From: Anoxynatronum buryatiense
GTDB taxonomy: Bacteria > Bacillota > Clostridia > Peptostreptococcales > Tindalliaceae
Reading direction: 5' to 3'
Length of the DNA: 64,000 bases
Assembly: GCF_900182905.1 (NCBI RefSeq)
Contig: NZ_FXUF01000004.1
Coordinates: forward strand, 1 to 64,000
Positions 8,644-17,526 of the stretch are shown here, piece by piece. The translations under genes and the position numbers were made by a program. Under the pieces are notes generated by a model, which saw nothing but the letters and a program-made list of their open reading frames with translations, searched no databases and was not told the origin of the DNA. How positions within the stretch are numbered: the first letter of the stretch is position 1; each line of letters begins with the position of its first letter.

Positions 8644-9585
8644 ATGAACGGGGCATGGGAAATCTTGCACGGTACTTTGAAGCATGCTGACTTTCAACGA
8701 TTTCAGGATTACCTGGCTACGTCAACGGGCTTGGCGGTGATCACCGTTGACTACAAGGGCATGCCGCTAACCCGGCATAGTGGCTGCCATGATTTTTGCC
8801 GGATGCTGAGAGACTCCCCTGACTATGGTGACCGGTGTGAAAAATGCGATTCCTTTGGCGGCGTTGAGGCGGCAAGGTCGAAGGAAGCTTTTTTGTATCT
8901 GTGCCACGCCAATATTGTGGATGTTGCGGTGCCCATCATTATCAACGAGCTGTATCTGGGGGCGGTGATGGCGGGGCAGGTTCGCCTGGAAAATGATGCT
9001 GAAAGCTACGCAGTAGAGCCGGTCTATAAAATGACGGATCTGAACAGGGTTTTCAGCCAGTCCAAAGTGATGCAGGAAGCCTATAAGCGGCTGCCGGTGA
9101 TGACCTATGAAAAAGTGGTGGCGACAGCAAAGATCATTGAAACCATTTGTCAGTACATGGTGAAAAGCCCGGGTGAGCAGCTGATGAAGGAGCTGACGGT
9201 GATCAATGAAATGGCGGCTTCTGATAAACCGCTGCCGGCAAGCCCGACAGAAGATTTGATTAAACCGGCACTGGCATATATTGAGCAGCATTACGATAAA
9301 AAATGCACTGTCAACGCACTGGCACACCGCTGCAATATTTCTGAAAGCTATTTCAGCCGCCTCTTTTGCAAGCAGATGGGAAAAAGCGTTCCCCAATATG
9401 TGTGCCATGTGCGTGTGAACAAAGCCAAGGTACTCCTTTTGAACTCCCGCAGTACCATTGGTGAAATTGCCGGAGCCTGCGGATTTGAAGATGCCAGTTA
9501 CTTCATCAAAGTGTTTAAGCGTGAAACAGGGGTGACCCCCGCCGTATTCAGGCTAACCATGTGGCCCAGCGCTGAAGAAGCCTGA
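8644..9585 (+). CDS. PocR-type AraC regulator, probable glycerol/DHA gene activator
   Basis: The 313-residue protein has an N-terminal PocR sensory domain (residues about 10-160) with conserved cysteines in HDFCRMLRD, DRCEKCD and LCHANI, and a C-terminal AraC/XylS double helix-turn-helix (about 205-308; NISESYFSRLFCKQMGKSV and GFEDASYFIKVFKRETG). PocR domains typify regulators of propanediol and glycerol utilisation and are thought to bind small diols or hydrocarbon derivatives. Facing it, 15 bp away, are dihydroxyacetone kinase and glycerol dehydrogenase genes, which fit as targets. GGAGGTGGAG precedes the ATG. Confidence 0.88.
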   Translation: MNGAWEILHGTLKHADFQRFQDYLATSTGLAVITVDYKGMPLTRHSGCHDFCRMLRDSPDYGDRCEKCDSFGGVEAARSKEAFLYLCHANIVDVAVPIIINELYLGAVMAGQVRLENDAESYAVEPVYKMTDLNRVFSQSKVMQEAYKRLPVMTYEKVVATAKIIETICQYMVKSPGEQLMKELTVINEMAASDKPLPASPTEDLIKPALAYIEQHYDKKCTVNALAHRCNISESYFSRLFCKQMGKSVPQYVCHVRVNKAKVLLLNSRSTIGEIAGACGFEDASYFIKVFKRETGVTPAVFRLTMWPSAEEA

Positions 9586-9600
9586 AGCAAAATCGGTCCT

Positions 9601-11355
9601 TTAAGCTTTCATGCTGGCGGCAACTTCTGTAAAAATCACGCCCAGGGCAAAGGCACCGGCATCGGGATGACCAAGGCTGCGGTCGCCCACAGTGCCGGCC
9701 CTGCCCATTTTTGCGGCGATTTCTTTGGTGCTTTCTGCCCCCTGAACAGCTGCAGCCGCTGATTTTTTCAAGGCTTCCAGAAGAGTGTCGGCTTCTTTCT
9801 CACTGTCTTTCAAAGCGTTGACGGCAGGTACCAGGGCGTCAATCATCGTCTTATCGCCCACCACTGCACCCCGGCCAAAGGAGCGCTCCCCGGTGGCCTG
9901 GATGGCTTCGGCGGCTGCCGCCATCATCGACGTGAAGGCCTCCAGGGTCAAGGCTTTCTCATTGCCGGCAGAACGGGCGGCTCCTCTGAAGGCAGCACCC
10001 CAGAGGGGACCTGAAGCGCCGCCGCAATGCTCCATGATAATCAGTGAGCAGGCATCCAGAAAATCACCGATGGTATGAGATGCCATCAATAACTGGGGCC
10101 ACTCCTGTTGTAACTGCTTAAAGCCTTTGGCCACACTCATGCCAAAATCACCATCGCCGGCATGGGCATCCAGCTGGCAGAAGGGGACTTCATTGCGAAT
10201 AATGCAGTCGCCCATCACCTGCACCATATGCTGGATATTTGCCAGCGAAATCAGCTGGTGATGAAGATGAGAATCAAGCTGAGGAAGCGCCGCAGGTTCC
10301 TGAAGGGAGGAAGACGCCTGCTTTTCAAGAACCATCAAAGGTGAAAGATCCATGGGCGACGGGGGGCCTGAAATCTGTAAAGCCGGGCTTTCGCAGGGAG
10401 CGTCCAGCAGCTCCTTCAGCTCGTCATCCAGCTTCATAATGGAAATGGAGGCACCCAGCATATCAATACTGGTCATAAAGTTACCCACGAAGGTTCGGTG
10501 AACAGTGATGCCTGATGCTGTCAGCAGCCTGCAGACGGAATGGTTGAATAGATACAGCTCCTGCAGGGGGGTGCTGCCGAAGCCATTGATTAAGACCGCC
10601 ACTTCTCCGGTGGTGAGTTTCAGAGATTCAAGGAGTGCTGGCACCATTCTGGAAGCCAGCTCATCGGCGGAGATCATGGCCTCCCGTTGGATACCGGGCT
10701 CACCATGAATGCCAACACCGTATTCCATCTCATCATCACCAATTTCAAAGGTGGGTGTTCCTTTGGCAGGCACTGTACAGGAGCTGAAGGCGAAGCCCAG
10801 GCTTTTCACATGATCCACGGCTTTTTGAGCAACCCGCTTAACCTCCTGAAGGCTGGTGCCTTTTTGTGCCATGGCACCGGTGGCCTTATGGACAAGAACC
10901 GTGCCGGCCACTCCTCTGCGGCCCACGGTATACAGTGAATCCTGCACAGCAATATCATCGTCCACCTTCACAAAATCCACTTCAATGCCGTCTTCAGCCG
11001 CCAGATGAGCGGCATTTTTAAAGTTCATGATATCGCCGCTGTAGTTTTTGATAATCAGCAGAGTGCCTTTTCTGGAAGCAGAGGTTTTGATTGCCTGGTA
11101 CACCTGCACCTGAGAGGGAGACGCAAAAACGTCTCCACAAACGGCGGTATCAATGAGTCCGGTACCAATAAAACCGGCATGGGCAGGCTCATGACCGCTG
11201 CCGCCGCCGCTGATCAGGGTCACTTTGTCCTGGTCAATACGATTTTTTTGAATGATTTTGTATTTTTCAATGAAACAAAGCTCGGGATGAGCCATGACGA
11301 TGCCTTTACACATTTCATAAACAACGTTTTCCGGCTGATTCATGATTTTTTTCAT
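9601..11355 (-). CDS. dhaK: ATP-dependent dihydroxyacetone kinase (fused DhaK-DhaL)
   Basis: The 584-residue protein carries a DhaK domain (residues 1-330) with the substrate GGGSGHEP loop and the covalent-binding histidine in GIHGEPG, then a linker, then a DhaL ATP-binding domain (about 380-584) with the Mg-binding DAHAGDGDFG and the GRAGTVGDRSLGHPDAGA segment. This is the single-chain ATP-using form, as in Citrobacter, rather than the PTS-dependent split form. It phosphorylates dihydroxyacetone to DHA phosphate. It lies 43 bp downstream of the glycerol dehydrogenase gene in one operon: glycerol to DHA to DHAP. GAGGGGAG precedes the ATG. Confidence 0.93.
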   Translation of the reverse strand: MKKIMNQPENVVYEMCKGIVMAHPELCFIEKYKIIQKNRIDQDKVTLISGGGSGHEPAHAGFIGTGLIDTAVCGDVFASPSQVQVYQAIKTSASRKGTLLIIKNYSGDIMNFKNAAHLAAEDGIEVDFVKVDDDIAVQDSLYTVGRRGVAGTVLVHKATGAMAQKGTSLQEVKRVAQKAVDHVKSLGFAFSSCTVPAKGTPTFEIGDDEMEYGVGIHGEPGIQREAMISADELASRMVPALLESLKLTTGEVAVLINGFGSTPLQELYLFNHSVCRLLTASGITVHRTFVGNFMTSIDMLGASISIMKLDDELKELLDAPCESPALQISGPPSPMDLSPLMVLEKQASSSLQEPAALPQLDSHLHHQLISLANIQHMVQVMGDCIIRNEVPFCQLDAHAGDGDFGMSVAKGFKQLQQEWPQLLMASHTIGDFLDACSLIIMEHCGGASGPLWGAAFRGAARSAGNEKALTLEAFTSMMAAAAEAIQATGERSFGRGAVVGDKTMIDALVPAVNALKDSEKEADTLLEALKKSAAAAVQGAESTKEIAAKMGRAGTVGDRSLGHPDAGAFALGVIFTEVAASMKA

Positions 11356-11398
11356 GTGATTGCTCCCCTCTTGTCAGAATAAAATGAAGGATACCACA

Positions 11399-12538
11399 TC
11401 AGTGGTGGTTCCAGGTGGATTTCCATTGTGCGCCAAGGGCATCTGCTGCTTTGATGGCAGCGACAACGTTTTCCACTGTGACAGGAAAAGGCATGGCGTG
11501 GATGGATTCTTCAGGAATACACGCTTTTTCGGCTGCCTGATAAAGTTCATCCTCTGAAGGCGCAATCACGCCAATATCTGCCAGGCAGACAGGGAGCCCA
11601 ACTGACAAACAGAAATCCAACACTTCTTCCAGCTCTTCTGCCGGCGCATTTTCAAGAATCAGTTGAACCAGTGTGCCGAAAGCCACTTTTTCGCCATGAT
11701 AATACTGGTGGGTGCCTTCAAAAATGGTCAGGCCGTCGTGAATGGCATGAGCTGCTGCCAGTCCGCCGCTTTCAAAGCCGAGACCGGAAAGAAGGGAGTT
11801 GGCTTCGATGATGTTTTCCAGTGCAGGGGTTACCTGGTTAATATCGCAGGAGAGCTTTGCCTTGATGCCGTCAGCCAAAAGGGTTTGGTAGCAAAGCTTC
11901 GCCAGTGCAAAGGCGGTGTTGGTGCCTCTGGCTGGCGGGCAGTGACCTTCCCGGTAGCCGCAAGGCAGCCCTGCGTTCACAGGGGAGTAGGAGCTGCGGG
12001 TGGCTCTGGCTTCAAAATAAGTGGAGAGGGAGTCGCCCATGCCGGACACCAAAAATCGGGTGGGTGCCTGGGCAATCACCTTGGTATCCACCAGCACCAC
12101 GCTGGGGTTTTGGGAAAAATAGGCATAGTCATCAAAGGCGCCTTCAGGTGTGTACAAGACAGCAGAGTGGCTGGTGGGGGCATCTGTTGCAGCAATGGTG
12201 GGACAAATAATCAGTGGGCCGCCCTGGGCAACGCATTTCGCCGTATCAATGGCTTTGCCACCGCCTAAGCCAATGGTGCAGTCACAGTTGCTTTCAGCAG
12301 CCAGCGCCTGAAGCCGTTTAACTTCCTCCCGGGAGCATTCGCCGCCAAAGTTGCTTTGAATAAACTGAATACCATAAGTCTCCTTTGTTGCATCCAGCTG
12401 ATTCTGAACACGCTTGACGTCATCTGCATGCGCGATGAGAAGGGCGGTTTTACCAAAAGTGTTGACAAAGTATCCCAGATTCAGTAACTCGCCTTCTCCC
12501 TGCACATATTTGCCTGGTGAAATAAATGCTTTTCTCAT
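11399..12538 (-). CDS. gldA: glycerol dehydrogenase
   Basis: The 379-residue protein belongs to the iron/zinc-dependent alcohol dehydrogenase superfamily. It shows the NAD-binding GLGGGKAIDTAK, the DAPTSHSAVLYT segment with the metal Asp, and metal histidines in AAHAIHDGL and YYHGEKVAFG. It oxidises glycerol to dihydroxyacetone with NAD. It is slightly longer than usual (about 365) because of a short insertion near residue 195 (CGYREGHCPPARGTN). First gene of an operon with the DHA kinase; TAGGAGG precedes the ATG. Confidence 0.93.
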   Translation of the reverse strand: MRKAFISPGKYVQGEGELLNLGYFVNTFGKTALLIAHADDVKRVQNQLDATKETYGIQFIQSNFGGECSREEVKRLQALAAESNCDCTIGLGGGKAIDTAKCVAQGGPLIICPTIAATDAPTSHSAVLYTPEGAFDDYAYFSQNPSVVLVDTKVIAQAPTRFLVSGMGDSLSTYFEARATRSSYSPVNAGLPCGYREGHCPPARGTNTAFALAKLCYQTLLADGIKAKLSCDINQVTPALENIIEANSLLSGLGFESGGLAAAHAIHDGLTIFEGTHQYYHGEKVAFGTLVQLILENAPAEELEEVLDFCLSVGLPVCLADIGVIAPSEDELYQAAEKACIPEESIHAMPFPVTVENVVAAIKAADALGAQWKSTWNHH

Positions 12539-12965
12539 GTTTCGCCTCCTATTATTTTCGATGAAATCTTTATGTTGAGTTCAGCATACGAAAAATTCTG
12601 AATGAATACATTAGTCGTATAAAGCCTCTTATGTAAATAAAACATCAAAAAAATCGCCACTGGTGGGGCGTAAAAGTTGCATGGGTGTCTTTTTTTACCA
12701 TCATGGCACCCCTAAAACAACGCCGAAAGGATGTCTGAAAAAAACGAAAAATCAGCCAATACGGTGCTTTTGAAGGGATGACGCAGTCATAAGAGAGCGG
12801 CTTTACGAAATCGTCGCAGCAGATGGAGAAAGCCTGTTGAGAAAGGCGGTTGCTTTTCATGGAAAAATTCAGGCGCATAAATCATATTGACAAAGGCTAA
12901 ACTACCATGGTAGCATGGTGGCAGTTAATCTTTTATCTGGCTGCAGGAAAATGGAGTGGTGAAAA
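12539..12965. other. divergent intergenic region, gldA and GntR gene
   Basis: The 427 bases contain no convincing gene. A short minus-strand frame (12645-12878) lacks a ribosome site and recognisable features. The right end holds the putative GntR operator (12903-12919). Promoters for the two divergent operons must lie here but none stands out clearly. Confidence 0.5.
12903..12919. promoter_or_regulatory. putative GntR operator before its own gene
   Basis: The palindrome taccatggta (12903-12912) overlaps the 14-mer catggtagcatggt (12906-12919). The same 14-mer with one change (catggtagtatggt) recurs at 13693-13706, after the regulator gene and before the TRAP gene. The pairing on both sides of a GntR gene suggests autoregulation plus control of the glucuronide operon. 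Confidence 0.6.
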
Positions 12966-13649
12966 GTGGAATGGAAAATTGAACAACCCCAAAATGGCCA
13001 CTCGGTGAGTGACTATGTATACGAGGTGCTAAAGAAAAACATTGTGGCGTTGAACGTTAAGCCCGGTGACAGGATCAGCGAGAATGAAATTTCTGAGCTG
13101 CTTCAGGTAAGCAGAACCCCTGTGAGAGAAGCCTTTATTAAGCTGTCAAAAGAAGACCTGCTGTATATATTACCCCAAAGAGGCACCTATATTTCTTACA
13201 TCGACTTAGATGAAGTTGAAGAGGCCAGGTTTATTCGAGAAAGTCTGGAGAAATCTGTGATAGAACTTGCAACCAGCCAGTTTTCTGAAGATGCGTTGTT
13301 TTTACTTGAGCAAAATGTGGCTTCTCAAAAAAACAAAATCGCAAAAAAGGCCTACGCTGAGTTTCTTGAAGTGGACGAAGCCTTTCATAAAACCATTTTT
13401 CAGGAATGCAACAAAATGAGAACCTGGTCTGTTATTGATCAGGTCAACAGCCAGTATAAGCGGATCAGGGTGTTAAGTTTCATTGCCAATATCAACTGGG
13501 AACAAACCATTGAACAGCACCAGGGAATCATTGAGGCCATCAGAACCAAAGATACCCGAAAGGGTTTGGAGATTATGAGCAAACACCTGAAAAAACTTAA
13601 TATCGAGAAAGTGGAACTGAAAAGAAAATATCCTGAATACTTCAAGTAG
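12966..13649 (+). CDS. GntR/FadR-family regulator of the glucuronide locus
   Basis: The 227-residue protein has an N-terminal winged helix (residues about 12-75; NEISELLQVSRTPVREAFIKL) and a C-terminal all-helical FCD ligand domain (about 85-215) with metal-ligand-type residues (VDEAFHKTIF, QHQGIIEAI). This is the UxuR/ExuR-like subfamily that senses uronic-acid intermediates. Translation probably starts at GTG, with GGAGTGGTG just upstream. It heads the glucuronide cluster and is flanked by matching operator-like sequences. The inducer is likely a uronate, by context. Confidence 0.85.
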   Translation: MEWKIEQPQNGHSVSDYVYEVLKKNIVALNVKPGDRISENEISELLQVSRTPVREAFIKLSKEDLLYILPQRGTYISYIDLDEVEEARFIRESLEKSVIELATSQFSEDALFLLEQNVASQKNKIAKKAYAEFLEVDEAFHKTIFQECNKMRTWSVIDQVNSQYKRIRVLSFIANINWEQTIEQHQGIIEAIRTKDTRKGLEIMSKHLKKLNIEKVELKRKYPEYFK

Positions 13650-13692
13650 CCCCCGGCGTTCATCTGTATCATTTGGGATGGGGCGAAACTTG

Positions 13693-13706
13693 CATGGTAG
13701 TATGGT
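13693..13706. promoter_or_regulatory. putative GntR operator before the TRAP gene
   Basis: catggtagtatggt differs by one base from the 14-mer at 12906-12919 and is 126 bp before the dctP start codon. Confidence 0.58.
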
Positions 13707-13831
13707 ATTTTGACGTTTCTGGAGAATGATTTCTTAACTTTTTCCTCAGATCAGAATGTGCAGCAACGGCACGGTTGAAGGAAAACGTTAAGATTTCAAA
13801 TAAATGAGTTAATGACAAAAGGAGGAAGAGT

Positions 13832-14887
13832 ATGAGAAAGTTGTTAAGTGTTGGGATAACGGTTTCATTAATCATGATGCTATTGATGGGATGTGGCACA
13901 GGTGCGGGTGAACCTGCTGCAAGCCCTGCTGCAAGTCCTGCAGGAAATGAACAAGCCGGTGAATCAATTGGCGAAGAAGTGACGCTGAGACTGGCCCATA
14001 ATTTAAATGAGCAGCACACCGTTCATTTGGCATTGGCTGAGTTTGGCAGACTGATTGAAGAAAAATCACAGGGCAACATGAAGGTAGACATTTACCCCAA
14101 TGCACAGCTGGGCTCTGAAGAACAGGTTTTAGAGCAGCTGCAGGCAGGTGGCGTTGCCATGACAAAGGTTTCTGCCGCTGCCCTGACACCCTATGACGAC
14201 GGGTACAACGCGTTCACATTACCCTATGTGTTTGCAGATGAAAATCATTTCTTTACCTCCATGGAATCTGATGCCGTGAAAGAGCTTTATCAAAGCACCC
14301 ATGACAAAGGGTTTGTGGGACTAACCTACTACACATCCGGCGCACGTTCGTTCTATACGGTTAACAAGCCGATTTTGCATCCAGATGATTTAAGAGGCGT
14401 TAAAATTCGTGTCATGGGCTTTCAATCCCAGACAGACATGATGCAGGCCCTTGGCGGCACACCGGTGGGTATGCCCTATGGAGATGTGTACACCTCACTG
14501 CAGTCCGGCATTATTGATGGAGCAGAAAGTAATGAAACCGCATTAACCAATGGGAAGCATGGAGAGGTTTCCAAGCATTTCTCTTATGATGAGCATACCA
14601 TGATTCCTGATATTCTTGTTGTCAGCGCCAGAGTATGGGACAGCCTGACTGATGCACAAAAAGCCATTATTGAAGCAGCAGCAGTTGAATCAACTGAATT
14701 CCATAAGCCGCTATGGGATGCGGCCATTGCCGAAGCTGTCACAGAAGCCACAGAAGAAATGGGAGTCACCTTCCATGAAGTTGACAAAGGTCCATTCCGT
14801 GATGCAGTGGCATCAATGCTGGATGAATACGGTGCCCAGTATCCTGAAGTGAAAAGCCTGCTGGACAGCTTCAAGGCATTGGAGTAA
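13832..14887 (+). CDS. dctP: TRAP transporter substrate-binding lipoprotein (DctP)
   Basis: The 351-residue protein starts with a lipoprotein signal (LLMGC), then a short linker with the 12-bp DNA repeat encoding AASPAASPAG. The DctP fold follows (about 45-345), with the conserved carboxylate-binding region around TSGARSFYTVNKPI and RVMGFQSQTD. It delivers an organic acid to the DctQM permease encoded 2.1 kb downstream. Placed among glucuronide genes, it most likely binds glucuronate, a glucuronide or a related uronate. AAAGGAGGAAG precedes the ATG. Confidence 0.9.
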   Translation: MRKLLSVGITVSLIMMLLMGCGTGAGEPAASPAASPAGNEQAGESIGEEVTLRLAHNLNEQHTVHLALAEFGRLIEEKSQGNMKVDIYPNAQLGSEEQVLEQLQAGGVAMTKVSAAALTPYDDGYNAFTLPYVFADENHFFTSMESDAVKELYQSTHDKGFVGLTYYTSGARSFYTVNKPILHPDDLRGVKIRVMGFQSQTDMMQALGGTPVGMPYGDVYTSLQSGIIDGAESNETALTNGKHGEVSKHFSYDEHTMIPDILVVSARVWDSLTDAQKAIIEAAAVESTEFHKPLWDAAIAEAVTEATEEMGVTFHEVDKGPFRDAVASMLDEYGAQYPEVKSLLDSFKALE

Positions 14888-14893
14888 CAATCA

Positions 14894-14965
14894 ATAGCCC
14901 CAAAAGCTCCAAAAGGTACACAAGCTTTACAAGCTACACAAGCTTTACAAGCTCCAATAGCTGCT
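14894..14965. repeat. 9-bp degenerate tandem repeat
   Basis: Eight units of 9 bp run in register. The central four (caagcttta, caagctaca, caagcttta, caagctcca) are nearly identical and the outer ones degenerate. The array lies directly after dctP. It is one of about ten such arrays in the window with differing unit lengths. Confidence 0.8.
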
Positions 14966-15001
14966 TGCGGTCGCTTAAGCGGGAAGAGTAAGAATGGTTG
15001 A

Positions 15002-15045
15002 AAAAGTCCTGGCTCAAAGCACTTCAGCTTTGAGCTGGGACTTTT
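15002..15045. terminator. hairpin between dctP and beta-glucuronidase gene
   Basis: The arms aaaagtcctggctcaaagc and gctttgagctgggactttt surround acttca and end in a T run. It could act as a terminator or as an attenuating/stabilising hairpin, limiting readthrough so that dctP is expressed more than the downstream genes. Confidence 0.75.
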
Positions 15046-15098
15046 AATGAAAAAGCACATGCAAGATTACATAATGGAATCCATGGGAGTGACATGAC

Positions 15099-16916
15099 AT
15101 GCTATATCCACAATTAACAGGCTCAAGAAACCTCATCAACTTATCGGGCATTTGGAATTTTAAAGCGGATTACAAGGAAGAAGGCTATGTGAACCATTGG
15201 TATGTGGAGGGATTAAAAGAATATGAACTGATGCCGGTACCAGCCAGTTACAATGATATTTCTGTTGATGCAAAGTTGAGAGATTTTGTGGGAGATGTCT
15301 GGTACGAAAGAAAAGTGGTCATTCCAAAACAGTGGAAAAACGAAAATGTATTCATTAGAGTTGGAAGCGCCAGCCATCATTCCAAGATATGGGTGAACGG
15401 GGTTTTGGTGAAGGCGTACACCGGTGGTTTTTTGCCCTTTGAAAGCCGTATTAATGAAGCCGTTAAATTTGGAGAAGAAAACCACATTGTGATTGGTGTT
15501 AACAATGAGCTTACCTGGCAAACTTTACCTCCCGGAGAAACATACTACGTGGAAGATGCCGATGGCAACAGGAAAAAGAAGCAGAAACAGCAGCATGATT
15601 TTTTTAATTACAGCGGTATCCACAGACCCGTCTATCTCTATACCACACCGCGGACATACATTGAAGACATCACTGTTCAGACAGACTATGAAGCCTCTCA
15701 GGGAATCATCAGCTACCAGGTGGTTATTAACCAGCCTGAAGAGAAAAACCACGAAGATGCTGCGGTAAAAATAGAGGTATATGATGAAGAAAATCAACTG
15801 GTTGGGGCGGCAGCTGGTGAAAAAGGCATCATTTCAATCGATAAAGTAACTTTATGGCAGCCTCAAAACGCCTACCTGTACAAGTTGGTGGCAAAACTTG
15901 TTTCAAAGGAAGGCACACTGGATGAGTACAGCTTGAGTATCGGTATTCGCAAAGTGCAGATCGAAAACGGTCAGTTCCTGATCAATGGAGAACCATTCTA
16001 CTTTAAAGGTTTTGGCAAGCATGAAGACATGGATGTGAAAGGAAAAGGGCTGGATGACGCCATGAACATCAGGGACTTCAACCTGTTAAAATGGATTCAT
16101 GCCAACTCATTCAGAACCTCCCATTACCCCTATGCAGAAGAAGTGCTGGATCTGGCAGACCGATATGGCATCGTGGTGATTGATGAAGTGCCCGCTGTCG
16201 GCATGCTGGGGCAGGCTGTTCCGGCCATTGGTGAGCTGGATGGCGTGTTTACGGATGAAAAGATCAATGATGAGACATTAAAGGAACATATTCGATTAAC
16301 CAGCGAGATGATTGCCAGGGACAAAAACCATCCGTCGGTGGTGATGTGGTCACTGGCCAACGAAGCCTCTGTGATGGAACCAAGGGCAGAAGCATACTTT
16401 AAAGAACTGGCAGAAGCGGCGCGAAAAATGGATGACAGACCACTTCTCAACGTGAATCTGATGCTGATTGAACCGGGGAAATGCAATGTGTCCAAGTATT
16501 TCGACGTGGTTGGACTCAACCTGTATTTCGGCTGGTACTCAGAAAGAGGCGACATTGACGCAGGAAAAAAACGACTGATGCAATGGTTGAAAGACTGTTA
16601 CCAAGCTGAGAAAAAACCCATTCTCCTGTCGGAATACGGGGTAGACACCATTGCGGGCCTCCATAAAGAGCCGGCCATTATGTTTAGTGAAGAGTTTCAG
16701 GTGGCATTTTTAAAGGCATACCATGAGGTCTTTGATCAGCTTCCCTTTGTCATTGGAGAGCATGTGTGGAATTTTGCAGATTTTATGACGGGACAGGATC
16801 TTGTCAGAATTGACGGGAATAAAAAGGGCGCTTTCACAAGACAGCGACAACCCAAAATGGCTGCCCATTATTTGAGGGAGCGATGGGGAAGCATCACCAA
16901 CACCCATAAAAAGTAG
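15099..16916 (+). CDS. uidA: beta-glucuronidase (GH2)
   Basis: The 605-residue protein is full length for the family (E. coli enzyme about 603). It has the GH2 jelly-roll domain (about 10-180), immunoglobulin-like domain (about 185-285) and TIM barrel (about 290-600). The acid/base Glu422 is in SLANEAS and the nucleophile Glu512 in SEYGVDT. The N574/K576 pair in GNKKGAFT is the motif that reads the glucuronate carboxylate, which separates glucuronidases from galactosidases. No signal peptide, so glucuronides are hydrolysed inside the cell after uptake. It sits oddly between dctP and dctQM. Confidence 0.94.
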   Translation: MLYPQLTGSRNLINLSGIWNFKADYKEEGYVNHWYVEGLKEYELMPVPASYNDISVDAKLRDFVGDVWYERKVVIPKQWKNENVFIRVGSASHHSKIWVNGVLVKAYTGGFLPFESRINEAVKFGEENHIVIGVNNELTWQTLPPGETYYVEDADGNRKKKQKQQHDFFNYSGIHRPVYLYTTPRTYIEDITVQTDYEASQGIISYQVVINQPEEKNHEDAAVKIEVYDEENQLVGAAAGEKGIISIDKVTLWQPQNAYLYKLVAKLVSKEGTLDEYSLSIGIRKVQIENGQFLINGEPFYFKGFGKHEDMDVKGKGLDDAMNIRDFNLLKWIHANSFRTSHYPYAEEVLDLADRYGIVVIDEVPAVGMLGQAVPAIGELDGVFTDEKINDETLKEHIRLTSEMIARDKNHPSVVMWSLANEASVMEPRAEAYFKELAEAARKMDDRPLLNVNLMLIEPGKCNVSKYFDVVGLNLYFGWYSERGDIDAGKKRLMQWLKDCYQAEKKPILLSEYGVDTIAGLHKEPAIMFSEEFQVAFLKAYHEVFDQLPFVIGEHVWNFADFMTGQDLVRIDGNKKGAFTRQRQPKMAAHYLRERWGSITNTHKK

Positions 16917-16995
16917 AGGCGGGGGACTTTTTCGCGGGTGAGTCACCGAATGGTGTCAAGTCTGGTTCTGATAATTTGGAAGGGGAGGCAAAGCA

Positions 16996-17466
16996 ATGAA
17001 CAAGTTCAAAAGCGGAATGAACACCGTGTTGTCCTACCTGACGGCGTTCCTGCTCATCGTGATGACGTTTCTCGTCATCTGGCAGGTGTTTACCAGGTAT
17101 ATACTCAATAACCCAAGTGCTTTTACAGAAGAGCTGGTTAGAATCATTCTAATCTGGTCATCCTTTTTCGGGGCATCCTATGCATTTGGTACAAGACAGC
17201 ACATGGCCCTGGTGTTTTTCAAGGAAAAAACAACAGGACTCAAAAGAAAGTTCATTTATGTGTTTATCGATGCGGTTATTTTGTGTTTTGCCATATTGGT
17301 TTTAATCCGGGGAGGCTACCAGCTGGCATCGGGAGTCATGGGCATCAAGACACCCATTTTAGGTATTTCCAGAGGACTGATTTACATGATCGCACCGTTT
17401 TCAGGGATTATCATATCCATTTATCAGTTAATGAATATTAAAGAAGATGTTGAAATGGCAGGTTAG
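16996..17466 (+). CDS. dctQ: TRAP transporter small permease (DctQ)
   Basis: The 156-residue protein has four predicted membrane helices (about 12-35, 48-68, 88-110, 130-150) and the DctQ hallmark EELVRIILIWSSFFGASYA. It pairs with DctM and the DctP lipoprotein to form a sodium-coupled TRAP importer. GGAAGGGGAGG precedes the ATG. The gene follows uidA by 79 bp and precedes dctM by 60 bp. Confidence 0.92.
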   Translation: MNKFKSGMNTVLSYLTAFLLIVMTFLVIWQVFTRYILNNPSAFTEELVRIILIWSSFFGASYAFGTRQHMALVFFKEKTTGLKRKFIYVFIDAVILCFAILVLIRGGYQLASGVMGIKTPILGISRGLIYMIAPFSGIIISIYQLMNIKEDVEMAG

Positions 17467-17526
17467 TGAAAAGTCTGGAATCGAATCGGTGCGTCATTTT
17501 GATTTAATTTAAAGGAGTGGAGCAAA

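Noticed and set aside
8767-9408. Long minus-strand frame inside the PocR/AraC gene
   Set aside because: Antisense shadow with His/Cys-rich composition and no site or homology.
12645-12878. 77-residue minus-strand frame before gldA
   Set aside because: No ribosome site, no domain and position in a promoter region.
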